Made by a program: the position numbers and the translations under genes. From positions 47,291,605-47,355,604 of the forward strand of contig NC_133769.1 in assembly GCF_003597395.2 (NCBI RefSeq): 64,000 nucleotides of DNA. Reading direction: 5' to 3'. The DNA is from Chelonoidis abingdonii. Its lineage: Eukaryota > Chordata > Testudines > Testudinidae. The number at the start of each line of letters is the position of its first letter. Within the stretch, counting starts at the first letter, position 1. Under the pieces are notes generated by a model. It was not told the DNA's origin. It saw nothing but the letters and a program-made list of their open reading frames with translations, and made no database searches. Positions 12,371-23,819 of the stretch are shown piece after piece.

Positions 12371-13562
12371 TAAAGGCAGAATGTAAGCAATTAATTTTTA
12401 AAAAAGTTTATTGTGTTTTTTGTATATCATGTATGCCAAATCATTTGTTTTGAATCAGTAAATATATCTGAGGGCTCCATAAAGTTCATACCTTCTAAAC
12501 TATCATAAAATATGTTTCACTTCCCATACTAAAATCTAGTGTATTCACTTTTTTTAATCAGCTTTTGCTCAAAGTATAGCTGCTTAAAGGAGATTAGTGT
12601 GGTGGTTTAATCTAATGTGACTATAGGCTATCTGAGTCTTATTCTTCTTGTCTCAAAAGACAGGGGAAGGAGCAAAAGGGGGTAGTACAAAAAGTACATC
12701 TACTACTTTATATAATTAAAACTGTTTCACTGTATTTTAACAAATATTCAATTATATGTACAGGAAAAAATAGCTTAACCTTCACAAAAAATATGTTAGG
12801 ATGCTTTTTCTTGAACATAATATTCTTGAATGTCTGTTAAAATACCTTGCAACAGTATTAATAATAAAAAGTAGTAGAGTGCTTTATTCTACCACAGGCT
12901 ACTTCTGGGGGAAAAAAAGTAGTTTTAACCATCACCTTATCTTGAGGAAACACCAAACAAGGACCCCTGCACATATGTGATTCTCTGAACACGTTGCTGA
13001 CAGAAATGTCTCTCAGATCTGCTATGTAGTTTCAAAAGGAGGATCCTGGGTATATCAAGCATCAGAGCTAAATACCCACATAGCATCCTTGATAATTTAA
13101 TTTATAATAGAGTGTAATGGACTCAAGGATGTAACTTACTGACAACTCTTTAAAAAACTGCCTATTTCAGACTGGCACTTCACAGCTTATCCTACCAACC
13201 CTGAGAGCTTTTACCTGTATTCTAAGAGATAACACTGAGCCATTTATTTAGCCAATATTACAACCAGAAGAAATTGTCTGAAATGTAGACCTTAGTAGCT
13301 CCAGAAAACTCCCCAGATTTTGTGATTGGTGACATATTTCAAATACTTGTGGGAACTGGGATGAGTTGCAATCATTTTGAGCCAGATACTCTGTCTGGCC
13401 CTTATGTAGGTGCTCGATGCTGAAGGAAGGAAGGGCACAATAACCCTAAAAGGGCCAGGCTGATTCCAGGCTCAGTGAAGGCAGAGAAAATTAGAAATAA
13501 CTTACAGCTACAGCTCCACTCCTTTACACAGAGCCTAGCGGACCTGGGCAGACATTTGAGAG
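12371..13562. other. Unique intronic DNA
   Basis: No gene or recognised repeat. The last 22 bases (13541-13562) form the left flank of the hAT element and are part of the 49-bp block repeated at 21913. Confidence 0.5.
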
Positions 13563-13727
13563 CAGGGCTGGATTTAGTGGCAGGTGACCCAGGCAACCAG
13601 CTTGGGGAGCACCGGGCTTTAGGTGCTGTTTTTGTTGTTAGTGAAAAAAGGGAAAATAGAATGTTTGAAATAAAATGTTTCAGGTATTCCCTATGTGGAT
13701 TCATTTTTCACTAACCTCCTAGAATGT

Positions 13728-13835
13728 TCTGGATCTTAGTAGAATCTCATGGAATCGTCCAGACTTTCTGAGTACTACATTTTCCTTGGAACCTCCTAGA
13801 ATGTTGTCAGACATGCCCTCATGGGTATATAAAGG
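13728..13835 (+). promoter_or_regulatory. hAT element promoter: heat-shock-like boxes and TATA
   Basis: A TATA-like tatataaa sits at about 13827-13834. Upstream is agaatgttctgga (13730-13742), which fits the alternating GAA/TTC pattern of a heat-shock element. Weaker copies follow: ctcatggaatcgtccaga at about 13745-13763, and ccttggaacctcctagaatgtt at about 13784-13805. The order upstream of the leader and transposase fits an element-borne promoter. Function is inference. Confidence 0.45.
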
Positions 13836-14162
13836 ACAGGGCGTCACTAGTCAGTCAGTGAGATATAAGAATGAAGTGAAGTGAGACCCCAGCTGCTATA
13901 TTGTGAACCTTGTTTTAGTGTATAATTGTGAAAGTGTACTTGTGTTTTTAGACTTGAAGAGTGGAAATAACAACGAATAAAAGACATATATAATCAGATG
14001 CCAGATTTATCTATCAAACCCCTATCTATGCAATAATCTAAAACAAATACTGTTACTTCTTTTGTCATGTTTAACGTGTAATGTTTGATGACTTTTTAAG
14101 ACTGTGGAACAGACTTTTGTTCCCCCTAATACTGTCTGTTTTCCCCTATAGAAAATAAAAGA

Positions 14163-16742
14163 TGCCTCTGAAGAAGCCTTCAGGAGCTCAGTACAGGAAA
14201 CAAAAAGCTCAGCTAAGATCTAATCTGTAGCACGGGGCAAATCTGATCGGAAAATATCTGAAACAGAACAACATAGACCATAGGCAATCATCCCAATGCA
14301 GAACAAATTGAGGAGTGCAGCGTAAATTATGGAAACCCTATTATGAAGGAATTAGCAGATTTGCCTGAAGATAAGGAATGGAAATGCGAGGAAAGTGATG
14401 CAGAATTGTCCAGTTTTCCTGGCAGCATAAAGGAGAGTAATGACAAAGAAAAAATTGGTTTACATGAAAAGGAGAGAAATGATAAAGAACAATCAGCCTA
14501 GCATGATGACAGAAGCAGCAATGAGAAAAACTGCACACCACAAATCGATACATCAGATCCTGCTTTATGGCTGGTGATCCTAAACTCTGCTTTTGAACAG
14601 GCTGGGCAAAATCTAGGATATGCTGTTTCCAGTAAATGAGCAGAAGCAACACTTCTCAAAGTCATATTATGAAATACTGCTTGAGAATGGTGAGAAACTG
14701 AATCTGCATTAGTTAGTTTACTCAAAATCAACTTGACAAAGTGTTCTATTTTTTGTTGCAAAATATTTGATAAGCATGCCAAATCATTGCTTCTGCTTTT
14801 TGGGTACAATTACTTGCGTAACACAGCTAATGCTCTGAAGCAATATGAAAAGTCATCCAGCCATTTTACAGCCTACTCCAACTGGATGGAGGGCGAGTCC
14901 AGGCTCAAGCTGAATAAATGCACAGATGCAGAAAACCAGCACATTATTAATGTAGAAACCCAGCACGAAAGGAACATGCTTGAGCATCTGATCTCAATTA
15001 CCCTCTTCCTTGAAAAAAATAATTTGGCTTTCTGGGGTTTGGCAGATAAATTATTCACTGAACATAATGGTAATCTCCCCAGTTTGGTAGAGCTCCTTGG
15101 GAAATACAACGATGTAATGCATAAGCACCTATATTGAGTAGTTCAGAAAGAAGCTATGGACCATTACTGCAGCAAAACAATTCAAAACAAATTGGTTGAC
15201 CTTATGGCAAAGAAGGTGCTTGATAACATATTGATGTGGCTCGGAAAAACGAAGTACTACACCATATTAATGGACTGCACTCCTGATATTAGTCAAAGTG
15301 AAAAGATGTTGTTTACAGTAAGATTTGTTGACGATGAGGATGGCTGTATCCAAGTAAAGGAACACTTTATCTGTTTCCAGTCTCTGGACAGCTTTACTGG
15401 AACAGGCCTAACAGAACTGTTTATGAATGCTTTAAAAGAGAATAAAATGAAGCGACAGGACTGTTGCAGCCAAGGCTATGACAACTGTGCAAACATGAAG
15501 ATAAGAAACAGTGGCGTCCAAGCAAGGATCTTTGCACTTAATCCAAGAGCTTTCTTCATGCTTTGTGGCTGCCATTCCCTCAAGGTGGTTGTGTTAGATG
15601 CAGCGTCATTTTCTTTAGATTCAGTATCTCTCTTCAGAGTACTGGAAAGGATATACGCCCTGTTTTCAGCATCAACTATCAGGTGGAAGATCCTCACAGA
15701 CAATGTTACAAATCTGAGTGTGAAGCCACTAAGTGATACTCGCTGGGACAGCCCATTGACAGCATAAGGCCAGTGAAGTACCAAGTGATGAGGTTTATGA
15801 TTCCCTAATGGAACTGGCGCAGTTGAGTAAAGCTGAGGTCAGAATCAGACCCAAGGTGCAAAGCCTGGCAAACCAGATCACTGGCTTCAAATTTCTGGTC
15901 TCAGCTGTGGTTTGACACAATGTATCCTGTTCCAAGTAAATGTTGTAAGCAAGGCATTACAAACTCAGGCGATGGACATCGTAACCACTATTATTTTGAA
16001 GAGAAGCTGCTGTGATCTCACTGTGGCCTATAGAGACAACAGATTTGAAGATGCCATCAGTGCTACCAAAGAAATGGCAGAAAACTTAGGAGTTGAGCCT
16101 GTCTTCAAGGAAACCTGAATTCATCAGAAGAAGAGATAGTTTGGTTACAAGGGCAAAGATCAGGTGATGGGAAGCTCAGAAGAAAAATTCAAAAGGGAGG
16201 CTTTTTGCTTACTCGTTGACACTGCTCAAGTGTCCATCAAAGTTGACATTGCTCGAGTGTCCATTTGGACAAATGAAGCACCACAAAAAGACCTGCAGAG
16301 TTTTGTATGACCCTAGTAAGCTGCCAGCAGACAAGAAAACAATCTTTAACTATTTTACGGACATTCACCAGATGCTGACACATGGAAAATGTTCGGACAT
16401 CAATGATAAAGACCTCTATGTCAAATTAGACAATAGCCATCACATTTTGCAACACAGGAAGCACTCTCCACTCCAAGTTCTCCAGTTCATTCATGAGCAG
16501 AACTGAAGGACACTTTTCCTCATGTGTGGATAGCGTTGAGGATTCTGCTCACGCTGCTAGTCACGGTTATGAGTGATGAGCACAGCTTTTCTAAGCTCAG
16601 AATCATTAAAACATATCTTCAGTCGATTATGGCCAATGAGAAACTGACATCATTTGCTATTTTATCACTTTATCACTTTATGCAGTCCTTCAGTTCACGA
16701 GGGCAAAGGCGAGAAAAGCGACCTTTTGAACTAAAGGACTAG
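14163..16742 (+). pseudogene. hAT transposase, ZMYM1-like, many stops
   Basis: The product would be a cut-and-paste transposase of the hAT superfamily (RNase H-like fold), close to the ZMYM1/'TTF zinc finger plus hAT dimerisation' group. The start MPLKKPSGAQYRKQK is typical of that group. Then come a degenerate TTF-type zinc-finger region (CCKIFDKHAK ... LKQYEKSSSHF, from 14745), the helical region through LLGKYNDVMHKHLY (to 15134), and the catalytic core from 15156. The core contains MDCTPDISQSEKM, then GYDNCANM (the family usually has G where C stands) and LNPRAFFMLCGCHSLKVV. The C-terminal dimerisation segment is SDEHSFSKLRIIKTYL (16576-16623). Readable blocks are 14733-15137, 15156-15767, 15912-16118, 16216-16506 and 16524-16742. 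At least five frame or stop breaks separate them, and a small imperfect duplication lies at about 16215-16266. It is not functional. Confidence 0.85.
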
Positions 16743-18109
16743 GGTTAAGTCTGTTACTGTAACACTGTTTAATACTGGTCCACCCAATGTTGGTGCCCAG
16801 TTCAACTTCTTGATGTTAGTACATCTCTGTTATTCTTAAAATTAAAAAGTTTCTATAAGCTTAGAGAAACCACTTAACCACTTCAAAACAATCAAGGTCA
16901 TAATCAAGAAAACAATGACAAGCTGCATATGCTTATGAATGAAAACAAATGGAACCTCTCCCTACATTCCTGATATCATGCCCGTTGACATGGTATTAAC
17001 ATGTCATGGTATCAACCAGTTAGATTGAAACTCCTTAACTTCAAACAGGTATTTTCGAGCACCCTGAAATGGATGAAAAAGGTGTCCGCAATTTGTTTTT
17101 CTAGGAAGCAATGAGTTATAATCTAGTGGCTTGTCACATTTAGGAACGATTGAAGGTGAAACGCCAGCTTTCACAGTTGAAATTCATTCCCTTGATTTAG
17201 TGCATTTAGTCTAGTATTGCATTCTGTGAACCCCACTTCATCATGCCTTCATCAAGAAAAAAACAGAACCTCACAGGAAATGATGCAGTTTTCTTACTAG
17301 AGACTAGTACAATAAGTAGTCACTTCTAACCTGACCAACTTTTTCAAAAGTAGGCTTCAATGGGAGTTGCTGGGTGCTCAGCACTTTTTTAAAAATCAGG
17401 TCACTTAGGTGCTTAAATAAAGGATTTGGAAGCCTAGCCACAGGCATTCATTTCATCTTTAGATGTTTGATAGTTATAAAGTATATTTAGATAGCAATTT
17501 CTCATTTCTGCTCCTGTTTTATACCTACAGTTTTTAGACTGTATTTTTAATTGAGATAAAAAAGCTTATTGAAGCCAGAATATTCGTACTTTTTCCCTAA
17601 ACAAAAAATTTCAGCTAATGTTTGTGAATAGAGTTTTAGCATGCTGAGAAAATTAATTAAACATTTTTTCTCAGTAGGATAGTCTCATGAAATACACATC
17701 TCCAGGGTCCAACCAGGAAGGCATTCATACAATCTTTTCTAACATCAGTACAATCTGTAACACTGTGAAACTCTACTCTGACCCACAATAGAAGATAGTG
17801 TAGCTATTTTCCGTTTTGCCTATAGAAAGCCCAATCCTACATTTCTGACTCAGGTAAAATTCTCATCGACTTCAGTAGAAAAACTGAGTCAGGGTGACAG
17901 AAAATAAATTTTAAGTTATGATAGTAAACAGCATACAATGTGATGTTTGACACATACTGCAAGTACAGTAAGAATTGAATATTTGATTCAATATATCAAT
18001 ATAACTGGAACCCCTGTCTCCACACCCAACTACCTTTAAAAGAATTATGAAGGACCCCTTGCTGATAGCACTAAAAGTGATAACATATGAGGCCTTTTTT
18101 CTATACTAA

Positions 18110-18185
18110 TACAGGTGTAAAATGAGTGGCCATTGAAGTCAATGGATTTACACTGCTGTAAAACTGATGTAAGTGGGATCAGCAA
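18110..18185 (+). repeat. Small palindromic MITE-like repeat
   Basis: The core ccattgaagtcaatgg is nearly self-complementary and flanked by gtgtaaaa and tttacac arms. Similar short motifs recur around 19820-19870, 25718-25792, 31555-31600 and 33870-33930. This fits a dispersed old reptilian fold-back repeat. Confidence 0.5.
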
Positions 18186-18892
18186 CAGGCTCATCATCCA
18201 GTGCTTGGAACTGCTTCAGTAAAAAGACTAGAACTAAAAACAGCACCTTAGTCCTTAGGTACTTTGGTAGTGGGTGCTATAAAAACTGTAAAAAATAGAA
18301 GACTGACTTCACAATTGCATAACCACAGTGATCACATTAGTGACAATAATATTAGTCTTCAGCTAGGGCTGGAGTCACCAACCCTGACAAAACTCCACTT
18401 GGGCAAGTAAATAATTGGTTCTGCATTTAGCAGTATACTAAAAAAGCAAGCACACAAGCACCATGGTGATGGTAACAGCATATAAAACCTGAATAGAATG
18501 TATAGTTCTCAAGCTCTACTTTATGCACTAGCTTCTCTTTGAATCCAGAGTCAACTCTAAATTTCAGTCATGATATTCAAAGTCTTTCACTGGACTGACC
18601 AAGCAACCTGACAGACTACTACTTCCTGATAATGATCTCCTAGGATATCTACATTGTCAGGAACAATGGATCTGTCATTCAGCCAGTAGGGTGAGGCTTG
18701 GAAGCATGAGAGATAGTGCTCTGCTAGAAACTGGCCCAACATTGTGAAACTCACAAGAGATCCCTGTGACAACAAACCTTCATAACAACCTTCTTTGGCT
18801 TTCCCACATACAAAGAAAAAAAATAGCAGGGAAAAGAGAAAAACAGATTCATTTCAACTACATTTGTAAGACACTGAAATAACATAACGCAA

Positions 18893-18934
18893 TGTGTATG
18901 TGTGTGTGTGTGTTTATGTGTGTGAGTGGAGACA
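18893..18934 (+). repeat. (TG)n microsatellite
   Basis: A run of TG units with ta interruptions. Confidence 0.9.
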
Positions 18935-20243
18935 GAGAGAGAAAACTCACACTGAAAATGAAACAACCACAGAGTGAACGTATAATAACAAAGACATAGA
19001 CCAAGACTTTCTGTGTATCCCAAATATGGCAAAGATCAGAAGAAGCAAAAAGAGAAAGATTTCCTCTTTGGTAAATTTTTTTAAAATTACTAAAAACAAA
19101 AATAGCAAGACTAAGTTTAATTCATAATTTAAGACATCCATATTTCAGTAGATAGTACACTAAACTGATCTTTGTTCACAAAAACAGCTATAACATATCT
19201 GTTTGATTTTCATATACCAGTAAAAAAAAGAACTGACACCGTAAAATACTAAACCTCACAAGTTTTTAGCTTCTCTGTCACATTTCAGTGCACTTAATAT
19301 CTTTCTGTCATATTATTTATGACTTCACAAAGAAACCAGTTATTTCCTATTATCTCTTCAATAAATAAGTAAAGCAGTGTATGCTGCAGAGCTACAATTT
19401 TTTAATGAGGAGGCCTGCAAAATCTTCATGGTATCTAGTCTCAGAAGCTTGCACAGCATCTATTAGAGCTTGCCTCAATCCTGAAGCTTGCATTTTTTAC
19501 ACATTGATATGTTCCAATCCAATGGACGAGACATAACGTTTTGAAGTGGATTACATAAACCAGATAAAGCTTTCCTTGATGCACTTAATATTGATCAAAA
19601 GAAAGACTCTTAACTGGTTTTTTTTTTCTCTGATTAACGTTTCTACCAATGCATCTCCAGCAGGTTGCCTTCTTTTATAATGATAAGGAAGGCAGTTCAA
19701 AACTATTAGTTGTGGGTTTCATGTGGGATAAATGTAACACCACAAATTCCCATGAGAATGATTTCTTTGAAAGCCATGAACTAATGACATAAAAATATCA
19801 GTTTATATTGTAAAACGTAACTGGAGGCCTGATCCAAATCCCATTGATTCCAATGGACTTTGCATCAGACTCTAAATGCTGGTTGAAACAATTAACTTCT
19901 TCACCCTTTTAATATCTTTTTTTGTGCTATATTCATAAGAAAGTCACAGGTAATTAGCATGGAATTATTTGTAAAATTAGAAAGGGAGAAAAAATTATCA
20001 ATATATGTTTCTCACTTGCAATAAACCCCACCCCCCTGAAGTCTCTAGCAGCTTTTCCCCATAATATGTTGTCTTGTTCATCATATCATGTCTTATCTTT
20101 AAATTTTGTAGGTTCTCTTGATTCATTTTATTAGGTCTATAGGGCCCTTTAGAGTCTTCCCCCTGCCCCGTCTGATACTATTTCACTTCTTAGTATATCA
20201 ATTCACTTGTACTCTGCATTGTTTAAGTGTAAGTCATAGTTAA

Positions 20244-20298
20244 ATTTCCTGTGAATGTTTCCTGTGAATGTTTCCTGTAAATTTCCTGTGAATGTTTT
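20244..20298 (+). repeat. 13-bp minisatellite, about four units
   Basis: The unit tttcctgtgaatg is repeated about four times, the third copy being shortened and altered (tttcctgtaaa). Confidence 0.85.
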
Positions 20299-20734
20299 CC
20301 CTCCTACTATTCTTTTAGTAGGAAAATATATTCTTACACTAACATCCCAACATTTTTTTAGAGAAATCACTGGAGGGAGTGCCCTTCTCCTTAAAGATGT
20401 ATATCCAGATTATTGCAGATCTAATACATAATGTGTTGTGACTATCAGCCAGTACATGGATGACCACATTAAAGTTCTTAGGCAACCTCCTCAGCAGATG
20501 AAATCTTCCTGAGTGGATAGGGCACAGCATTTGTCTTGCTGATCAGACATTACGGCTAGAAGAAATAATCTTATGCAAGACATTTTGGAATGGGAAATAT
20601 GGAACAGTTATAAAGAAGTAAGCTGCATTATATTATTATGCAGACTGGACTCAATCTTTAAACCTAAAAAATTGGATGAAATACAAGAAAATCTGTAGGT
20701 TTCAGAGTGGTAGCCATGTTAGTCTGTATCAGCA

Positions 20735-21066
20735 AAAACATTGAGGAGTTCTTGTGGCACCTTATAGACTAACAAATTATTTGGGCATAAGATTTTGTGG
20801 GCTAAAACCCACTGCATCAGATGCATGGAGTGGAAAATACAGTAGGAAGATATATAACAGAACATGAAAAGAAGGAAGTTGCCTTACCAAGTGTGGGGGG
20901 GTGTTGAGACAATTCAATTAAAGTGGGCTATTATCAACAGGATGAAAAATCACTTTTTTTAATGATAATCAGGGTGGCTTATTTCAAACAGTTAACAAGA
21001 AGGTATGAGTAACAGTAGGGGCACATTAGCATGGGAAAATTATTTTTTTTTAGTTCTTGTAGTGAC
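20735..21066 (+). repeat. Penelope-like element, left inverted terminal repeat
   Basis: About 330 bp, matching the reverse complement of 22766-23095 with modest divergence. Shared landmarks include gatgcatggagtggaaaata, attatcaacaggatgaaaaa and aacagttaacaagaaggtat. Confidence 0.88.
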
Positions 21067-21861
21067 CCGTACACTCCCAGGCCTAATTTGATGGTGTCCA
21101 GTTTGCAAATTAATTCCAGTTCCTCAGTTTCTCGTTGGAGTCTGTTTCTCAAGTTTTTTTTGTTGAAGACTTGCCACTTTTAAGTCTGTTATTAAGTGTC
21201 CAGGGAGGCTGAAGTGGTCTCCGACTGGTTTTTACATGTTATCATTCTTGACGTCTGATTTATGTCCATTTATTCTTTTCCGTAGAGACTGTCCAGTTTG
21301 GCCAATGTACATGGCAGAGGGGCATTGGTGACACACGATGGCATATATCACATTGGTAGATGTTTAGGTGAATGAGCTCCTGATGGTGTGACTGATGTGG
21401 TTAGGTCCTATGATGGTGTCCCTTGAATAGATATGTGGACAGAGTTGGCAATAGGGTTTGATGCAGGGATTGGTTCCTCAGTTAGTGTTTTTGTTGTGTG
21501 GTATGTAGTTCCTGGTGAGTATTTGCTTCAAGTTGGGAAGCTGTTTGTAAGCAAGGACTGGCCTGTCTCCCAAGGTCTGTGAGAGTGAGGGATCATCCTT
21601 CAGGATAGCTTGTAGATCCTTGATGATGTGCTGGAAAGGTTTTAGTTGCGAGCTGAAGGTGATGGCTAGTGGCATTCTGTTACTTTTTTGTTGGGCCTGT
21701 CCTGTAGTAGGTGACTTCTTGGTACTCTTCTGGCTCTGTCATTCTGTTTCTTCACTTCAGCAGGTGGGTATTGTAGTTTTAAGAACATTTGATAAAGAAC
21801 CTGTAGGTGTTTGTCTTTGTCTGAGGGATTGGAGCAAATACAGTTGTATCTTAGAGTTTGG

Positions 21862-22286
21862 CTGTAGACCAGGGGTCGGCAATTTCTGGAATGTGGCTCG
21901 CCAAGGTAAGCAGACCTGGGCAGACATTTGAGAGCAGGGCTGGATTTAGTGGCAGGTGACCTCTGGCATGTGACTCGCCAAGGTAAGCACCCTGGCAGAT
22001 TGGGCCAGTTTGTTTAACATAATCCACAGGTTCGGCCGATCGTGGCTCCCACTGGCCGCGGTTCACTGCTCCAGGCCAACGGGGGTGGCGGGAAGCCACG
22101 GCCAGCACATCCCTCAGTCTGCGCTGCTTCCCACCACCCCCATTGGCCTGGAGCAGTGAACCGCAGCCAGTGGGAGCCGCGATCGGCCGAACCTGCGGAT
22201 GCAGCAGGTAAACAAACTGGCCCAGTCCACCAGGGTGCTTACTCTGGTGAGCCGCGTGCCAGAGGTTGCCGACCCCTGCTGTAGAC
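21862..22286. mobile_element. hAT-type palindromic MITE nested in the Penelope element
   Basis: The element proper is 21870..22278, bounded by perfect 8-bp duplications ctgtagac (21862-21869 and 22279-22286). Termini are inverted: caggggtcggcaa on the left and ttgccgacccctg on the right. The whole element folds on itself: the ggttcggccgatcg arm near 22031 pairs with cgatcggccgaacc near 22181. It is non-coding. The left arm contains a foreign 49-bp insertion and a partial duplication of itself. Confidence 0.92.
21913..21961 (+). repeat. 49-bp block identical to 13541-13589
   Basis: All 49 bases match the junction of flank and hAT left end at 13541-13589, including 22 bases of flank outside that element. 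It is sandwiched between two versions of the MITE motif tggctcgccaaggtaagca / tgactcgccaaggtaagca. Confidence 0.95.
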
Positions 22287-22765
22287 AATGGCTCATGTGA
22301 TGTAGTCTGGATGAAAGCTAAAGGCATGTAGGTAAGTATAGCAGTCAGTAGGTTTCCAGTATAGGGTGGTGTTTAAGGGACCATTGCTTATTAGCACTGT
22401 AGTGTCCAGGAAGGGGATCTCTTGTTTAGAATGGTCCAAGCTGAGTTTGATGGTAGGGTGGAAATTGTTGAAATCCTGGTGGAATTCCTCAACGGCCTCT
22501 TTCTCATGGGTCCAGATGATGAAGATGTCATCAATGTAGTGCAAGTAGAGTAGGGGAACTAGGGGACGAGAGCTGAGGAAGGGTTGTTCTAAATCAGCCA
22601 TAAAAATGTTGGCATACTTTGGGGCCATGCGGGTACTCATAGCAGTGCCTCTGACTTGATTGTCCCCAAATGTGAAATAGTTGTGGGTGAGAACAAAGTC
22701 ACAAAGTTCAGCCACAAGGTTTCCTGTGACATTATTGGGGATACTGTTCCTGATGGGAGTGGATG

Positions 22766-23095
22766 AGTCACTAAAAGAACTAAAAAAAAGCTAATTTCCC
22801 CATGCTAATTTGCCCCTACTGTTACTCATACCTTCTTGTTAACTGTTTGAAATGAGCCACCATGATTACCACTAAAAAGTGATTTTTCATCCTGTTGATA
22901 ATAGCCCACTTTAATCGAATTGTCTCAAACTCCCACTCGGTAAGGTAACTCCCATCTTTTCATGTACTGTTATATATATCTTCCTACTGTATTTTCCACT
23001 CCATGCATCTGATGAAGTGGGTTTTAGCTCACGAAAGCTTATGTCCAAATAAATTTGTTAGTCTATAAGCTACCACAAGTACTCCTCGGTGTTTT
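22766..23095 (-). repeat. Penelope-like element, right inverted terminal repeat
   Basis: Inverted partner of 20735-21066. It ends in gatgaagtgggttttagctc, acgaaagcttatg and a run similar to aaatttgttagtctataagc, the familiar terminus of reptilian copies. Confidence 0.88.
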
Positions 23096-23243
23096 TAAGT
23101 AAATCTGTAGATTTGCAAATGTCCTGTGTTCATTTGAGGATAAATCCCTAATACTTTCTTAGAATCTATCCCATACCATATTTTTTTCTTTCTGAAATCT
23201 GTGAAGAATGATGAAAGAAATTTTATTCATCTGTGTAAAGAGC

Positions 23244-23264
23244 ATGTGTGTGTGTGTGTGTGTG
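23244..23264 (+). repeat. (TG)n microsatellite
   Basis: Ten or so TG units. Confidence 0.95.
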
Positions 23265-23632
23265 TTTTTCTTCGGCATGAAAGAAGGAAAGTAAGATGTA
23301 TAGAATAACTCTTTCATTGAAGCTACAAAATGAACCTTCTGTAGGGAGATTTTCCATCCATGAAACCATTATTAAGAAAATAATTGCCGCAAATAAAAAA
23401 TTTTTAGTCAATGGAAAATGCCAAGATGAATATGACCACAGTTCAGGTAGGTGCTTTGTGTTGGTTTGCAGCACTCATTTAGGCATATATTATATGGTTA
23501 GTTTCCAATAATCAGGGCTTTTACTCTCACAAACCAATTGTTAATATGCAGAGAGTCTGCTCATTGATGTAATTTATCTGCATTTATAATACTGCAACAT
23601 TTCATGATTTGTAAATAAAAACTACAGCCTGT

Positions 23633-23804
23633 CATAGAATATCAGGGTTGGAAGGGACCTCAGGAGGTCATCTAGTCCAACCCCCAGCTCAAAGTAGGAC
23701 CAATCCCCAGATTTTTACCTCAGTTCCCCAAATGGCCCCCTCAGGGATTGAACTCACAACCCTGGGCTTAGCAGGCCAATGCTCAAACCACTGAGCTATC
23801 CCTT
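23633..23804 (-). mobile_element. Turtle tRNA-derived SINE with CR1-like tail
   Basis: Read on the minus strand, it starts as a tRNA-like head (ggatagctcagtggtttgag, with box A-like sequence; gagttcaatccc, box B-like). It continues through a gggccatttgggga body and ends in the CR1-like tail that reads catagaatatcagggttgga on the plus strand. This tRNA-plus-CR1-tail structure is the known cryptodiran pol III SINE. Confidence 0.9.
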
Positions 23805-23819
23805 CCCCCCAAAAAATTT

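Larger units (their letters stand above)
13563..16750 (+). mobile_element. Decayed autonomous hAT element (ZMYM1-like transposase)
   Basis: The left terminus cagggctggatttag is hAT-like. It is followed by a TATA-containing leader, a probable small intron (tttcccctatag acceptor just before the ATG at 14163) and a broken transposase gene ending at 16742. I could not find a matching right terminal repeat or the predicted duplication of the left-flank octamer tttgagag, so the right boundary is a guess and the 3' end may be deleted. It lies antisense to KCND2, inside its intron. Confidence 0.7.
16751..20243. other. Unique intronic DNA with faint short repeats
   Basis: No gene. Around 17340-17440 is a decayed 'aggtgcttaaata' type repeat. 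At 18110-18185 is a small palindromic repeat. A TG microsatellite follows at 18893. ORFs of 60-93 codons on the minus strand lack family motifs. Confidence 0.5.
21170..22737 (-). pseudogene. Penelope-like RT plus GIY-YIG endonuclease relic
   Basis: The intact element would encode an RT joined to a C-terminal GIY-YIG endonuclease that nicks the target. The clearest RT block is 22293-22715 (minus): GTAMSTRMAPKYANIFMADL followed by LHYIDDIFIIWTH, whose IDD carries the RT catalytic aspartates. FLDTTVLIS lies further on. After the MITE interruption come a basic linker (RARRVPRSHLLQDRPNKK), the conserved segment 21478-21675 (LKPFQHIIKDLQAILKDDPS), then a frame-shifted GIY-YIG region. There, minus-strand 21250-21360 reads like VIYAIVCHQCPSAMYIGQTG, with YIG present. 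The MITE insertion, frameshifts and stops inactivate it. Confidence 0.85.
20689..23110 (-). mobile_element. Penelope-like element with 10-bp TSD
   Basis: The element is 20699..23100, flanked by aaatctgtag on both sides (20689-20698 and 23101-23110). It carries long inverted terminal repeats (about 20735-21066 and 22766-23095), a known configuration for Penelope-like elements. The plus-left end has a short unique tail, gtttcagagtggtagccatg. Its coding strand is minus: reverse transcriptase followed by a GIY-YIG endonuclease. A hAT MITE at 21870-22278 splits the coding region. Stops make it inactive. Confidence 0.88.

Noticed and set aside
23700..23804. Functional tRNA gene
   Set aside because: The tRNA-like head is fused to a SINE body and CR1-like tail, recurs three times in the window, and lacks a complete cloverleaf.
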